Positions 17,011-26,534 of a stretch of 64,000 bases of DNA are shown here, piece by piece. Under the pieces are notes generated by a model. That model was not told where the DNA came from. It searched no databases and was given only the letters and a program-made list of their open reading frames with translations. The stretch comes from Bacillus sp. CGMCC 1.16541. Its GTDB lineage: Bacteria > Bacillota > Bacilli > Bacillales > Bacillaceae_H. The translations under genes were made by a program, and so were the position numbers. How positions within the stretch are numbered: the first letter of the stretch is position 1; each line of letters opens with the position of its first letter. The stretch lies in NCBI RefSeq assembly GCF_003184905.1, contig NZ_KZ821207.1, positions 132,894-196,893 of the forward strand, read 5' to 3'.

Positions 17011-18039
17011 ATGAAAAAGTGGAAGCTTACATTACAAGTCGCTGCAACATATATCGGAACAGTCGTTGGAGCAGGCTTTGCGACAGGAAAAGAAATTGTA
17101 CAGTTTTTTACGAAGTATGGAACAGCAGGATTAATTGGCATTTTAATTAGTGGGCTCTTTTTTATATGGCTTGGTTCTAAAATGATGTTAATGGCAAATG
17201 AGATTAAAGCTGAATCCTATCAAGACTTAAATAATCATTTGTTTGGCTCTGCCATTGGGAGAGTGGTGAATCTTTTTACCATTATTATTTTATTTGGGAT
17301 TACATCCGTTATGTTGGCCAGTACAGGAGCGATTGCACATGAACAGCTAGGGTTATGGCCTCAGCTAGGAATGGTTTTGACAATGATTTTAGCGTATGTA
17401 TCCATTATGAAAGGCATTGAAGGGTTGATGATTGTAAACTCGTTAGTGGTACCGATGATGTTGACGTTTTCAATTATCATTATGTTTCCATACCTTCAAC
17501 ACTTTTCGTTTTTACAGGTATCATCTGTCCATCTAATAACAAGTGATTTAAGCTGGGCGCTAAGTCCATTTTTATATATTGCGTTTAATTTAGCGATGTC
17601 ACAAGCGGTATTGGTTCCTCTTGGTAGTGAAATAAAAGATAAGTCAATTATTAAGCGTGGTGCAATTTTAGGGGGGATTGGGCTAACATTTATGATGGTA
17701 GCGACTCACTTAGCGTTATCAAATGTACCTTACACGTTTCAACTTGAGATTCCAATGAGTGAAGTGATTAAAGATGTTGGAGTTTGGATTAACTGGCTCT
17801 TTTTAATTGTTATTTTTGGAGAGATTTTTACGACGTTAATTGGAAATGTGTTTGGAATGGCAAGGCAAGTGAAGAGTGTGTTACGTATTTCTGAACATAA
17901 AGCTTTTATCATTATCTTACTTCTTTGTTTTACAGTCGGTCAGATTGGATATGGAAAGTTATTAGAAGTACTTTATCCCTTATTTGGTTATATGGGATTG
18001 TTGTTCATTGCGATGTTATGCGTAAAAAAAGTAAAATAA
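17011..18039 (+). CDS. ykvI: YkvI-family membrane transporter
   Basis: A 342-residue protein with about ten membrane segments. The start AATYIGTVVGAGFATGKEI is the hallmark of the YkvI family, which belongs to the amino acid/LeuT-fold transporter superfamily; the unwound GAGFATG helix would form the substrate site. The substrate is unknown. An AAGGGTGG site precedes the ATG. It ends just before the promoter of the riboflavin operon and does not appear to share a transcript with it. Confidence 0.85.
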   Translation: MKKWKLTLQVAATYIGTVVGAGFATGKEIVQFFTKYGTAGLIGILISGLFFIWLGSKMMLMANEIKAESYQDLNNHLFGSAIGRVVNLFTIIILFGITSVMLASTGAIAHEQLGLWPQLGMVLTMILAYVSIMKGIEGLMIVNSLVVPMMLTFSIIIMFPYLQHFSFLQVSSVHLITSDLSWALSPFLYIAFNLAMSQAVLVPLGSEIKDKSIIKRGAILGGIGLTFMMVATHLALSNVPYTFQLEIPMSEVIKDVGVWINWLFLIVIFGEIFTTLIGNVFGMARQVKSVLRISEHKAFIIILLLCFTVGQIGYGKLLEVLYPLFGYMGLLFIAMLCVKKVK

Positions 18040-18048
18040 ATAAAAATT

Positions 18049-18077
18049 ATGACAATTCGTGTCACTTTTGATATAAT
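18049..18077 (+). promoter_or_regulatory. Sigma-A promoter of the riboflavin operon
   Basis: ATGACA (18049-18054) and a perfect TATAAT (18072-18077) with 17 bp between them, about 80 bases before the FMN aptamer. Confidence 0.8.
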
Positions 18078-18156
18078 GAAATAGGACACACTCACTGAGT
18101 TAATTCGTTGACAAGGTAGAGGTGTCCGCATTATGGTAAGAATGATAATAAAATAG

Positions 18157-18303
18157 TGAATCCTTCGGGGTCGGGTGAAAGTCCCAACCGGCGGTGATAA
18201 GATCTCGTATCTTTAAGCCCGTGACCCGCTTGTTACGTTAACACGCGGTGGATCTAGTTAAAATCTAGAGCCGACAGTATAGTCTGGATGGGAGAAGGAT
18301 CAG
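18157..18303 (+). promoter_or_regulatory. FMN riboswitch (RFN element)
   Basis: All conserved blocks are present in order: AATCCTTCGGGG, GGGTGAAAGTCCC, ACCGGCGGTGATAAG, AGCCCGTGACCCG, CGCGGTGGAT, AGCCGACAGT and GTCTGGATGGGAGAAGGAT. The ends GAATCCTTC and GAAGGAT close the P1 stem. It senses flavin mononucleotide and controls ribD-ribE-ribBA-ribH. Confidence 0.97.
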
Positions 18304-18451
18304 GATGCAGTGTATGTTATTTCTTTTTACAACGTGTAAAGGGTGTATTTGTGCTACATAAATACAGATGCCTTTTCATTTTGACGAAGATAACGACTGT
18401 TTATTTAAGTATGCTTAAAACGTATACAATAGATACTGATTCAACTCAACC

Positions 18452-18478
18452 AACCCCTAGGTACTCCTAGGGGTTTTT
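18452..18478 (+). terminator. Riboswitch-controlled terminator before ribD
   Basis: A ten-base perfect stem AACCCCTAGG/CCTAGGGGTT with a four-base loop and a T run, about 150 bases after the aptamer and 28 bases before ribD. The stretch between must hold the antiterminator strand. Confidence 0.88.
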
Positions 18479-18506
18479 CGTTTACATTTGGTTGGGAGGA
18501 GATACA

Positions 18507-19619
18507 TTGAACGATTTTCATTTCATGAAGCTAGCCATTGAATTAGCGAAAACGACACAAGGGCAAACCAGTCCTAACCCAGTTGTAGGAGCCGTTGTCG
18601 TAAAAGATGGTGCGATCGTAGGAATGGGGGCACATTTAAAAGCAGGAGAAGCTCATGCTGAAGTGCATGCATTAGGAATGGCTGGAGAACGAGCGACAGG
18701 TGCAACGCTATATGTGACACTAGAGCCTTGTGCGCATTATGGAAAAACACCCCCTTGTGCACATTTAGTCGTTGAAAAGGAAGTCAAGCGAGTAGTCATT
18801 GCATCCACAGATCCCAACCCATTAGTAGCAGGTAAAGGGATTGCAATTATGAAAGAAGCGGGTGTAGAAGTCGTCGTTGGTGTGTTAGAACAAGAAGCGA
18901 CTGCTCTGAATCAATCATTTTTTCATTTTATTGACACAAAGCTTCCGTTTGTCACGTTAAAAACAGCGACGAGCTTAGATGGGAAAACAGCAACGTATAC
19001 AGGAGAGAGTAAATGGATTACAAGTGAACAAGCTCGGCTAGATGTGCATGAGTTGCGACATCAACACGATGCCATATTAGTCGGTGTGAACACAGTGAAT
19101 ATCGATAATCCAAGTCTGACAACAAGACTCCCTAACGGTGGTAAAAACCCCATTCGTGTTATTTTAGATACTCATTTGCGTATCGATGAAAAATCAACCA
19201 TTCTTCACGATGGACAAGCACCTACGTGGATTATTGTCGGACAACCTGCACAAAGTAAAAAGATTGAAGCTATTACAAATGAATTTGTTCGTATCATCAA
19301 ATTACCGACGAAACAGCTTTTGTTAAAAGATGTTCTACACGCGCTAGGTGAAAGAGGGATTACTTCTCTATTTGTTGAAGGTGGCTCTACAATTCACGGT
19401 GCATTTTTAAAAGAGAAGTTGTTTAATCAAGTTATTACGTATATCGCTCCAAAGCTGATTGGAGGTCGAGAAGCTCCAACGTCATTTGGTGGCAAAGGAA
19501 TAGCGTCAATGAATGACATAGTAAATGTAGAGATTAAGTCTGTTGAACAGCTTGGTCAAGATCTTAAAATTGTGGCAGTTCCAAAAGAAGGTGAAATGAA
19601 TGTTTACGGGGATTATTGA
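18507..19619 (+). CDS. ribD: Bifunctional riboflavin biosynthesis deaminase/reductase
   Basis: A 370-residue enzyme for the second and third steps of riboflavin synthesis: deamination of the diaminopyrimidine and reduction of its ribosyl chain. The N-terminal deaminase has the zinc motifs HAEVHAL and PCAHYGKTPPCAHL; the reductase domain begins near residue 147 with VTLKTATSLDGKTA and includes VEGGSTIHGAFL. The TTG at 18507 has GGGAGGAG six bases upstream; the TTG at 18492 is open but has no site. It overlaps ribE by 20 bases. Confidence 0.95.
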   Translation: MNDFHFMKLAIELAKTTQGQTSPNPVVGAVVVKDGAIVGMGAHLKAGEAHAEVHALGMAGERATGATLYVTLEPCAHYGKTPPCAHLVVEKEVKRVVIASTDPNPLVAGKGIAIMKEAGVEVVVGVLEQEATALNQSFFHFIDTKLPFVTLKTATSLDGKTATYTGESKWITSEQARLDVHELRHQHDAILVGVNTVNIDNPSLTTRLPNGGKNPIRVILDTHLRIDEKSTILHDGQAPTWIIVGQPAQSKKIEAITNEFVRIIKLPTKQLLLKDVLHALGERGITSLFVEGGSTIHGAFLKEKLFNQVITYIAPKLIGGREAPTSFGGKGIASMNDIVNVEIKSVEQLGQDLKIVAVPKEGEMNVYGDY

Positions 19620-20253
19620 AGAAATAGGTGAAGTGAATCGGATTCAAAAAGGTAGCGAAGCCATTGTCATCTCTATTGGTGCAAACAAAATTTTAGAAGA
19701 TGTCCATTTAGGAGATAGCATCGCAGTGAACGGTGTTTGTTTAACGGTTACTTCTTTTTCAAAGCAGGAGTTTACCGTTGATGTCATGCCTGAAACCATT
19801 AAGGCAACAACACTAAAAGAATTGACAGCAGGTGCAAAAGTAAATCTTGAACGAGCAATGGCAGCGAATGGACGGTTTGGAGGTCACTTTGTCAGTGGTC
19901 ATATTGATGGAGTGGGAAGCATCATTCGTAAGACTCCAAAAGGAAATGCAATCTATTACGAAATTGAAGTGAGTCCATCGCTAAGAGAATTTATGATGCT
20001 AAAAGGATCCGTTTCAGTTGATGGAACGAGCTTAACGATATTTGGATTAAGTACTAATAGCTTTACAATTTCACTTATTCCACATACCGTCACTCATACA
20101 GTAATTGGTCACAAGCAACGAGGTGACACGGTCAATATTGAATGTGACATGCTTGCTAAATATATAAAAGAAATGACGACAAAAAGAGAAGTTCCATCAA
20201 GTAAAGGGAACATGTATGATCTTTTACAAAGACATGGATATACAGATGAATGA
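19600..20253 (+). CDS. ribE: Riboflavin synthase alpha subunit
   Basis: A 217-residue enzyme that dismutates two 6,7-dimethyl-8-ribityllumazines to riboflavin. It starts [11 protein letters not shown] and contains the two homologous lumazine-binding repeats: [11 protein letters not shown] and [10 protein letters not shown] in the first, [11 protein letters not shown] and [10 protein letters not shown] in the second. The ATG lies 20 bases inside the end of ribD, with AAAGAAGGTG upstream, so the two are translationally coupled. Third step enzyme in the operon, it works with RibH. Confidence 0.96.
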   Translation: MFTGIIEEIGEVNRIQKGSEAIVISIGANKILEDVHLGDSIAVNGVCLTVTSFSKQEFTVDVMPETIKATTLKELTAGAKVNLERAMAANGRFGGHFVSGHIDGVGSIIRKTPKGNAIYYEIEVSPSLREFMMLKGSVSVDGTSLTIFGLSTNSFTISLIPHTVTHTVIGHKQRGDTVNIECDMLAKYIKEMTTKREVPSSKGNMYDLLQRHGYTDE

Positions 20254-20266
20254 TGAGGTGAATAGT

Positions 20267-21475
20267 ATGTTTCATACAATTGAAGAAGCCATTGAAGATT
20301 TAAGAAATGGCAAAGTAGTCATTGTGTGTGATGATGAAGATCGAGAAAATGAAGGTGACTTTGTTTCTCTAGCAGACCTTGCTACACCGGAAGTGATTAA
20401 TTTTATGGCAACTCATGGGCGAGGTCTAATTTGCACGCCTGTTACTGAGGAGCTAGCAGCAAAATTAGACTTAAAGCAAATGGTGACAACGAACACAGAT
20501 ATGCATGGAACAGCTTTTACTGTAAGTATTGATCATCAATCGACGACAACAGGCATTAGTGCATATGAGCGCTCTACAACGATTAAAGCGTTATTAGACG
20601 ATTATGCGGTTGCAGCTGACTTTCGAAGACCTGGTCATGTTTTCCCCTTAGTTGGTAAAAAGGGTGGCGTATTGCAACGTGCTGGTCATACAGAAGCTGC
20701 CATTGATTTAGCTGTTTTAGCAGGAAGTCAGCCTGCGGGTGTCATTTGTGAAATTATGAAAGAAGACGGTACGATGGCACGTGTTCCGGATTTAGTAGAG
20801 GTAGCGGCAAAATTCAACTTAAAGATGATTACAATTAAAGATCTGATCGCCTATCGCCGTAAGCACGAGCAACTTGTTCATCGTGAAGTAGAGATTAACT
20901 TACCAACTTCGTTTGGGGATTTTAAAGTAGTCGGCTACACAAATGAAGTGGATGGCAAAGAACATATCGCGATTGTAAAAGGAGACATCACACCAGAAGA
21001 ACCTGTATTAGTGCGTGTGCATTCAGAATGTTTAACAGGTGATGTGTTTGGCTCTTATCGTTGCGATTGTGGCCCTCAACTTCATGCGGCACTTGCGCAA
21101 ATTGAAGAAGCAGGAAAAGGCATCTTACTTTATATGCGTCAAGAAGGTAGAGGCATTGGTTTGTTAAATAAACTGCGTGCCTATAAATTGCAAGAAGAAG
21201 GCTATGACACAGTCGAAGCAAATGAAAAGCTTGGATTCGGTGCAGATTTAAGGGAATATGGCATTGGTGCACAGATGTTAAAAGACTTAGGTGTGCGCAA
21301 AATGAAGTTATTAACAAATAACCCGCGTAAAATTACAGGTTTAAAAGGATACGATTTAGAAGTTGTGGAGCGTGTTCCGATTCAAATGCCAGCAGTTAAA
21401 GATAATGAAAAATACTTAACCACAAAAGTAGAGAAGTTAGGACATTTATTAAATTTTGCTCATTCTAAACATTAA
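20267..21475 (+). CDS. ribBA: 3,4-dihydroxy-2-butanone-4-phosphate synthase / GTP cyclohydrolase II
   Basis: A 402-residue fusion that makes both starting units of riboflavin. The RibB half (about 1-200) has [11 protein letters not shown] and the [10 protein letters not shown] block; the RibA half has [15 protein letters not shown], whose cysteines bind zinc, and [10 protein letters not shown]. The ATG at 20267 is chosen for the GATGAGGTG site six bases upstream; an earlier ATG at 20216 sits inside ribE. It begins 13 bases after the ribE stop. Confidence 0.96.
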   Translation: MFHTIEEAIEDLRNGKVVIVCDDEDRENEGDFVSLADLATPEVINFMATHGRGLICTPVTEELAAKLDLKQMVTTNTDMHGTAFTVSIDHQSTTTGISAYERSTTIKALLDDYAVAADFRRPGHVFPLVGKKGGVLQRAGHTEAAIDLAVLAGSQPAGVICEIMKEDGTMARVPDLVEVAAKFNLKMITIKDLIAYRRKHEQLVHREVEINLPTSFGDFKVVGYTNEVDGKEHIAIVKGDITPEEPVLVRVHSECLTGDVFGSYRCDCGPQLHAALAQIEEAGKGILLYMRQEGRGIGLLNKLRAYKLQEEGYDTVEANEKLGFGADLREYGIGAQMLKDLGVRKMKLLTNNPRKITGLKGYDLEVVERVPIQMPAVKDNEKYLTTKVEKLGHLLNFAHSKH

Positions 21476-21514
21476 TCAATACAACAACAAACACATTAGA
21501 GGAGGACGTTAAAA

Positions 21515-21982
21515 ATGGGTAACGTATTTGAAGGGAATTTAGTTGGGACAGGTCTAAAAGTGGCAATCGTTGTAGGTCGCTTCAATGAATTTATTACGAG
21601 TAAATTATTAGGTGGGGCACAAGATGCATTAAAACGTCATGGTGTAGAAGATGAGAATGTCGATATCGCATGGGTACCAGGTGCATTTGAAATTCCTTTA
21701 GTAGCAAAAAAGTTAGCAGATTCAAAAAAGTATGATGCTGTGATTACACTTGGAACTGTGATTCGTGGTGCGACACCACACTTTGACTACGTGTGTAGTG
21801 AAGTGTCAAAAGGAGTGGCATCTCAAAGCTTACAGTCAGGCATTCCAATTATCTTTGGTGTCTTAACAACTGAAACAATTGAACAAGCCATTGAACGTGC
21901 TGGAACAAAAGCAGGAAACAAAGGATGGGAAGCTGCTGCAGCTGCAATTGAAATGGCGAATTTACTAAGAGGAATCGAGTAA
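21515..21982 (+). CDS. ribH: 6,7-dimethyl-8-ribityllumazine synthase
   Basis: A 155-residue enzyme that condenses the two riboflavin precursors and, in Bacillus, forms a 60-subunit capsid around riboflavin synthase. Visible family blocks are [34 protein letters not shown] and [20 protein letters not shown] lies before the ATG. It is the last gene of the operon, followed by a hairpin near 22006-22043. Confidence 0.97.
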   Translation: MGNVFEGNLVGTGLKVAIVVGRFNEFITSKLLGGAQDALKRHGVEDENVDIAWVPGAFEIPLVAKKLADSKKYDAVITLGTVIRGATPHFDYVCSEVSKGVASQSLQSGIPIIFGVLTTETIEQAIERAGTKAGNKGWEAAAAAIEMANLLRGIE

Positions 21983-22005
21983 ATAAAGAAAATAACAAGT
22001 GCTTG

Positions 22006-22043
22006 AAGAAGTGGTGACCGTAAGAAGTGGTTCACCACTTCTT
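22006..22043 (+). terminator. Probable terminator of the rib operon
   Basis: Twelve-base perfect stem AAGAAGTGGTGA (22006-22017) with its complement (22032-22043). The following sequence GTTGTTAAAGG has only a poor T run, so efficiency is uncertain. Confidence 0.55.
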
Positions 22044-22120
22044 GTTGTTAAAGGTGTATAATTTCCATTAAACGTCTAAACCTATATAGTATCATCTGCT
22101 TCTGTGAGAGGAAGAATTAT

Positions 22121-23005
22121 ATGCCTCATTATATCCCTTTTCTTTTCTTAGTTATTATAAGCTTAGTCTTATTTACTATCGTACTATGGCATAAACGTGA
22201 TCCGATATTAATTGTGCTTTTCCTTTTTATGACAGGGTTAGCGTATGTTTTGGAATATATTATTTTAATTTTACTTAATAGCTATCGGTACAACCCAAAT
22301 TTAATGCAAAATGATTATTTTGATAATATATTAGGTTCTGTTACTTCACAAGCATTTGCGTTTCCCGTGATGGCAGTAGTTATTGCGGCTTATCAATTGC
22401 GCTTGTCTTACATTATTGTACTTTCGATCATGTTTATGGGAATTGAAGAGCTATTTATCACGTGGGGAGTGTATACGCAGTATTGGTGGAAAACATATTA
22501 TACGGCTACCTTTATGATTATTGGTTATTTGATTGCAAAAACATGGTATGTGTGGCTACATGAAAGATTTAATGTGTTTATTCACACAGCAACGCTTTAC
22601 TTTTCAATGATTAGCATCAATGCTACCGTTATGTTTATTGCAGTTGCTGGGTATAAAACACATTGGCTGCAAATGAACTTATTTGCAAACAGTATCAGAG
22701 ATCATATCAATTTAAATACACTATATGTTTGCATATTAACACTTATTTATGTGTGGATTGTATTAAAGAGAGTATCAATCATATGGATCGTAGCAATAGT
22801 CTTTTTAATAAGATTATTTGACTTTATGTTAATCAAATTAGGGATTTTATCTTTAGCTTCTTGGAACTCTTTGTGGAGCATTGTACTGTTGGATGGAATT
22901 ATTTTACTCATTACATTTGTTTTGCATCGTTTTATTATAAAAAATTGCTATGGTACAAACCAAGCAAAAGAACAGGCATTTCAAAAGTGTTATAAAAGCG
23001 ACTAA
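22121..23005 (+). CDS. Polytopic membrane protein of unknown function
   Basis: A 294-residue protein with seven or eight membrane segments and a basic C-terminal end rich in Lys, Gln and Cys (about residues 265-294). Codon use and composition look like the neighbours apart from the many aromatic residues. A GAGAGGAAG site lies before the ATG. I do not recognise a conserved motif or family. It stands alone between the riboflavin operon and glcT; no shared task is implied by the context. Confidence 0.65.
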   Translation: MPHYIPFLFLVIISLVLFTIVLWHKRDPILIVLFLFMTGLAYVLEYIILILLNSYRYNPNLMQNDYFDNILGSVTSQAFAFPVMAVVIAAYQLRLSYIIVLSIMFMGIEELFITWGVYTQYWWKTYYTATFMIIGYLIAKTWYVWLHERFNVFIHTATLYFSMISINATVMFIAVAGYKTHWLQMNLFANSIRDHINLNTLYVCILTLIYVWIVLKRVSIIWIVAIVFLIRLFDFMLIKLGILSLASWNSLWSIVLLDGIILLITFVLHRFIIKNCYGTNQAKEQAFQKCYKSD

Positions 23006-23036
23006 CAATAAATCATAAACGTCCCAAAAAAACTAA

Positions 23037-23066
23037 TTGACGATAAAACAAACTATTTTGTAAGAT
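23037..23066 (+). promoter_or_regulatory. Sigma-A promoter for glcT
   Basis: TTGACG (23037-23042) and TAAGAT (23061-23066) with an 18-bp spacer, about 45 bases before the glcT start. Confidence 0.55.
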
Positions 23067-23109
23067 GAAAAGACGAATATTTGAAAGTAAATAGGGGAGT
23101 GGAGGATTC

Positions 23110-23958
23110 GTGAAGGAGTCCTTTTTTATCAAAAAGGTACTAAATAATAATGTATTAATTGCAACTCACCATATGTACAATGAAGTAGTTCTCATTGGCA
23201 AAGGGATTGGGTTTAATAAGAAAAAAGATGATTGTATTGATTCTTCAGACGTTGAAAAAATGTTTCTTTTAAAAAACGAACAAGAACAGGAGCAATACAA
23301 ACAGTTATTAACGCAAATTGATGAATCGTTTGTAGAATTAATGAATGATATTATTTCATATATCCAAGAACATGTTCAAACATCATTAAATGAACATATT
23401 CATATTGCCTTAACCGATCATATTGCATTTGCTATTAAGCGTTTTCAACAAGGAATGGATTTTAGAAATCCTTTCTTAATTGAAACGAAGGCACTTTATC
23501 CAAAAGAGTACGTTATTGCAACAGAGGTCATTCACATGATAAAAAAAGAAATGGGTGTGGAGCTTCCTGAAGGAGAAATCGGTTTTATTGCGTTGCATAT
23601 TCATAGTGCTATTACTCAAAAAAACATCTCAGAAGTAAACGAGCATTCAAGTCTAATTCAGACAATCATTCAAGTGATTCAAGATTCATTTAAAGTAACT
23701 TTAGATAAAGAATCTGTTCATTATATGCGTCTAATTCGTCATCTGCACTTTGCGATTGATCGTGTGAAAACAGGGGAAGAAATTGAGGAGCCAAAAAAAT
23801 TAGCTTTACTCTTGAAAGAAGAATATCCTCTATGCTACAATGTTGCTTGGAAAGTGGTAAAAGTTATGCAACAAGCGTTACGTTTACCTGTGTATGAAGC
23901 AGAAGCTGTCTACTTAACGATGCATTTGCAACGATTAGTCAGCAAAACTGAATTATAA
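23110..23958 (+). CDS. glcT: Transcriptional antiterminator of the glucose PTS operon
   Basis: A 282-residue BglG-family RNA-binding protein. Residues 1 to about 58 form the CAT RNA-binding domain (KKVLNNNVLIATH, VVLIGKGIGF); two PRD domains follow (about 65-170 and 175-282), which are phosphorylated on histidines by PTS proteins: HIHIALTDHIAFAIKR and IALHIHSA in the first, RLIRHLHFAIDR and LTMHLQRL in the second. When glucose is present, unphosphorylated GlcT binds the RAT of ptsG and allows read-through. The GTG start has a strong GGAGG site. Its RAT target begins 12 bases after its stop codon. Confidence 0.95.
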   Translation: MKESFFIKKVLNNNVLIATHHMYNEVVLIGKGIGFNKKKDDCIDSSDVEKMFLLKNEQEQEQYKQLLTQIDESFVELMNDIISYIQEHVQTSLNEHIHIALTDHIAFAIKRFQQGMDFRNPFLIETKALYPKEYVIATEVIHMIKKEMGVELPEGEIGFIALHIHSAITQKNISEVNEHSSLIQTIIQVIQDSFKVTLDKESVHYMRLIRHLHFAIDRVKTGEEIEEPKKLALLLKEEYPLCYNVAWKVVKVMQQALRLPVYEAEAVYLTMHLQRLVSKTEL

Positions 23959-23969
23959 ATCATTTCGGT

Positions 23970-23998
23970 ACGTGTTACTGATTCGATCAGGCATGAGT
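23970..23998 (+). promoter_or_regulatory. Ribonucleic antiterminator (RAT), GlcT target
   Basis: The segment reads ACGTGTTACTGATTCGATCA and goes on GGCATGAGT, as in the known Bacillus ptsG RAT. It partly overlaps the left arm of the terminator, so GlcT binding and termination exclude each other. A TATAAA that could be the -10 of the ptsG promoter overlaps the glcT stop codon (23954-23959). Confidence 0.93.
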
Positions 23999-24072
23999 GA
24001 GAAATGAAGCGGATTTTTTACATAAGGGGAGTAGTCTATCCTTTTCCGTTTCTTTTTCCTCATGCCTTTTTT
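23989..24072 (+). terminator. GlcT-regulated terminator before ptsG
   Basis: AGGCATGAG (23989-23997) pairs with CTCATGCCT (24059-24067), with further pairing of GAAA and GCGGA regions inside, then TTTTTT. It closes when the RAT is not bound. Confidence 0.9.
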
Positions 24073-24174
24073 GTATTTGTCAAACAACGGTCATCTACAA
24101 AAAGGTAAAGAATGTAAGCGTATCAATTATGTTGCTTGTTGCACACTACAAATATAGAAAAGGAGGTAGGCGCG

Positions 24175-26247
24175 ATGTTTAAAAAACTTTTTGGTGTATT
24201 ACAAAAAGTAGGTAAAGCGCTTATGTTACCAGTTGCGATTTTACCAGCAGCAGGTTTGCTATTAGCATTTGGGACAGCGTTTCAAAACCCAGATTTATTA
24301 GCTCGTATTCCTGCTCTTGAAGCGGATTGGTTTCAATTAGTCGCAAATGTTATGGCTCAATCTGGTGACATTGTATTTGCTAACTTACCATTGCTTTTCG
24401 CAGTGGGTGTAGCGGTTGGTTTAGCTGGCGGTGATGGAGTAGCAGGTATTGCAGCCATCGTCGGGTATTTAATTATGAATGTAACAATGAGTACAATTTT
24501 AGAAGGAATGGGGACGTTAACACCGGAGATGTTAGAAAATCCTAGCTTAATTGGTCAGGATCCAACTCTAGCAATGGTGTTAGGGATTCCAACCCTGCAA
24601 ACAGGGGTATTTGGAGGGATTATCGTCGGAGTTATTGCTGCATCGATGTATAATCGTTTCTATACAATTGAATTACCTCAATACTTAGGATTCTTTGCTG
24701 GAAAACGTTTTGTTCCAATTATTACAGCGGTTTCTACATTGGTACTAGGACTTGTAATGGTATTTTTATGGCCGCCTATTCAAAATGGTCTAAATGCATT
24801 TTCGCAAACGATGTTGGATGCAAATCCGACAGTAGCAGCGTTTGTATTTGGTTTGATTGAACGTTCACTTATTCCATTTGGTCTTCATCACATTTTCTAT
24901 TCACCGTTTTGGTTTGAGTTTGGCTCATATGTGAACCAAGCAGGTGAGGTGTTCCGTGGAGATCAACGTATCTTTATGGCTCAATTACGTGATGGTGTTG
25001 AATTCACAGCTGGTACGTTCATGACGGGTAAATTCCCATTCATGATGTTTGGTTTGCCAGCAGCAGCACTAGCGATTTATCATGAAGCTCGCCCTGAAAA
25101 TAAAAAATATGTAGCAGGTATTATGGGTTCAGCTGCCTTAACATCATTTTTAACAGGGATTACAGAACCTCTTGAGTTCTCATTCTTATTCGTAGCACCT
25201 GTTTTATTCGCGATTCACGCAGTTTTTGCTGGACTATCATTTATGATTATGCAATTATTGAATGTGAAAATCGGGATGACGTTCTCAGGTGGGGTTATTG
25301 ACTATGTGTTATTCGGGATTCTACCAAACCGAACAGATTGGTGGCTTGTTATTCCAGTCGGTTTAGTGCTTGCTGTTATCTATTACTTCGGCTTCCGTTT
25401 TGCAATTCGTAAATTCAACTTGGGTACACCAGGTCGTGAAGAAAAGCAAGAAGACGAAGAAGAAGGAAAAGTCGAAGCAGGAGAATTACCACGCAATGTA
25501 CTAGAGGCATTAGGTGGAAAAGAAAACATTACGCATTTAGATGCGTGTATCACTCGCTTACGTGTATCTGTAGACGATGTGAAAAACGTAGACAAAAACC
25601 GTCTGAAAAAATTAGGGGCTTCAGGTGTTCTTGAAGTAGGAAACAACATCCAAGCTATCTTTGGTCCAAAATCTGACACGTTAAAAGGTCAAATTAAAGA
25701 CATTATGGATGGAAAAACACCGACGGCTCCAAAAGAACAACCAAAGCCTGTTGAAAAAGAAGTGATTACACCAGCTGCTATGAGTGAAAACGGAACAAAC
25801 ATTGTCTCTCCAATTGAAGGGGAAATCGTACCGTTATCAGAAGTACCAGATCAAGTGTTTTCACAAAAGTTAATGGGAGATGGATTTGCGATTATTCCGA
25901 CAAAAGGCACAGTAGTTGCACCAGTGGACGGAAAAATAGTAAACTTATTCCCGACGAAGCATGCTTTAGGAATTGAATCTAGCACAGGGCGTGAAGTATT
26001 AATTCACTTCGGAATTGATACAGTGAACTTAAAAGGTGAAGGATTTACAGCACTTGTTTCTCAAGGAGATGAAGTGAAACAAGGTCAACCTTTATTAGAA
26101 GTTGATCTCGACTTTGTAAAAGAAAATGCACCTTCAGTTATCACACCAATCATTTTTACAAACCTACAAGCAGATGAAAAAGTTAGCATTCTAAAACAAG
26201 GAAATGTTAACCTAAAAGAAGAAAAAATTATTACTATTTCTAAATAG
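24175..26247 (+). CDS. ptsG: PTS glucose-specific enzyme IICBA
   Basis: A 690-residue membrane permease that imports and phosphorylates glucose. Order of domains: IIC with about ten membrane segments (residues 1-400, including [13 protein letters not shown] and [11 protein letters not shown]), IIB with the phospho-cysteine in [11 protein letters not shown] (near residue 458), and IIA with the phospho-histidine in [10 protein letters not shown] (near residue 610). The ATG at 24175 has AAAGGAGG seven bases upstream; an ATG at 24136 is open but unsupported. First gene of ptsGHI and regulated by the GlcT terminator. Confidence 0.96.
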   Translation: MFKKLFGVLQKVGKALMLPVAILPAAGLLLAFGTAFQNPDLLARIPALEADWFQLVANVMAQSGDIVFANLPLLFAVGVAVGLAGGDGVAGIAAIVGYLIMNVTMSTILEGMGTLTPEMLENPSLIGQDPTLAMVLGIPTLQTGVFGGIIVGVIAASMYNRFYTIELPQYLGFFAGKRFVPIITAVSTLVLGLVMVFLWPPIQNGLNAFSQTMLDANPTVAAFVFGLIERSLIPFGLHHIFYSPFWFEFGSYVNQAGEVFRGDQRIFMAQLRDGVEFTAGTFMTGKFPFMMFGLPAAALAIYHEARPENKKYVAGIMGSAALTSFLTGITEPLEFSFLFVAPVLFAIHAVFAGLSFMIMQLLNVKIGMTFSGGVIDYVLFGILPNRTDWWLVIPVGLVLAVIYYFGFRFAIRKFNLGTPGREEKQEDEEEGKVEAGELPRNVLEALGGKENITHLDACITRLRVSVDDVKNVDKNRLKKLGASGVLEVGNNIQAIFGPKSDTLKGQIKDIMDGKTPTAPKEQPKPVEKEVITPAAMSENGTNIVSPIEGEIVPLSEVPDQVFSQKLMGDGFAIIPTKGTVVAPVDGKIVNLFPTKHALGIESSTGREVLIHFGIDTVNLKGEGFTALVSQGDEVKQGQPLLEVDLDFVKENAPSVITPIIFTNLQADEKVSILKQGNVNLKEEKIITISK

Positions 26248-26267
26248 GCAAAAGGAGATTGATTATC

Positions 26268-26534
26268 ATGGCAGAAAAAACATTTACAGTAACAGCAGAT
26301 TCAGGAATTCACGCACGTCCAGCAACAACATTAGTACAAGCAGCTAGTAAATTTGATTCAGATGTTAACTTAGAGTTCAACGGTAAAACAGTTAACTTAA
26401 AGTCAATCATGGGTGTTATGTCTCTAGGTATTCCAAAAGATGCTACAATTAAAGTAACAGCTGAAGGTTCTGACGAAGCAGATGCAATCGCAGCCATCGA
26501 AGAAACAATCAAAAAAGAAGGATTAGGCGAATAA
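26268..26534 (+). CDS. ptsH: Phosphocarrier protein HPr
   Basis: Eighty-eight residues. His15 in SGIHARPAT takes phosphate from enzyme I; Ser46 in [11 protein letters not shown] is the HPr kinase site that turns HPr into the CcpA co-repressor in Firmicutes. The ATG at 26268 is preferred to the ATA-rich upstream extension because AAAGGAG lies about ten bases before it. The stop codon overlaps the ptsI start by one base (TAATG). Confidence 0.97.
   Translation: MAEKTFTVTADSGIHARPATTLVQAASKFDSDVNLEFNGKTVNLKSIMGVMSLGIPKDATIKVTAEGSDEADAIAAIEETIKKEGLGE

Noticed and set aside
18288-18470. 60-codon frame across the end of the FMN riboswitch
   Set aside because: It begins inside the aptamer and runs into the terminator; no ribosome site beyond the conserved aptamer bases.
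24112-24126. cre-like TGTAAGCGTATCAA before ptsG
   Set aside because: Only the left half agrees with the CcpA consensus.
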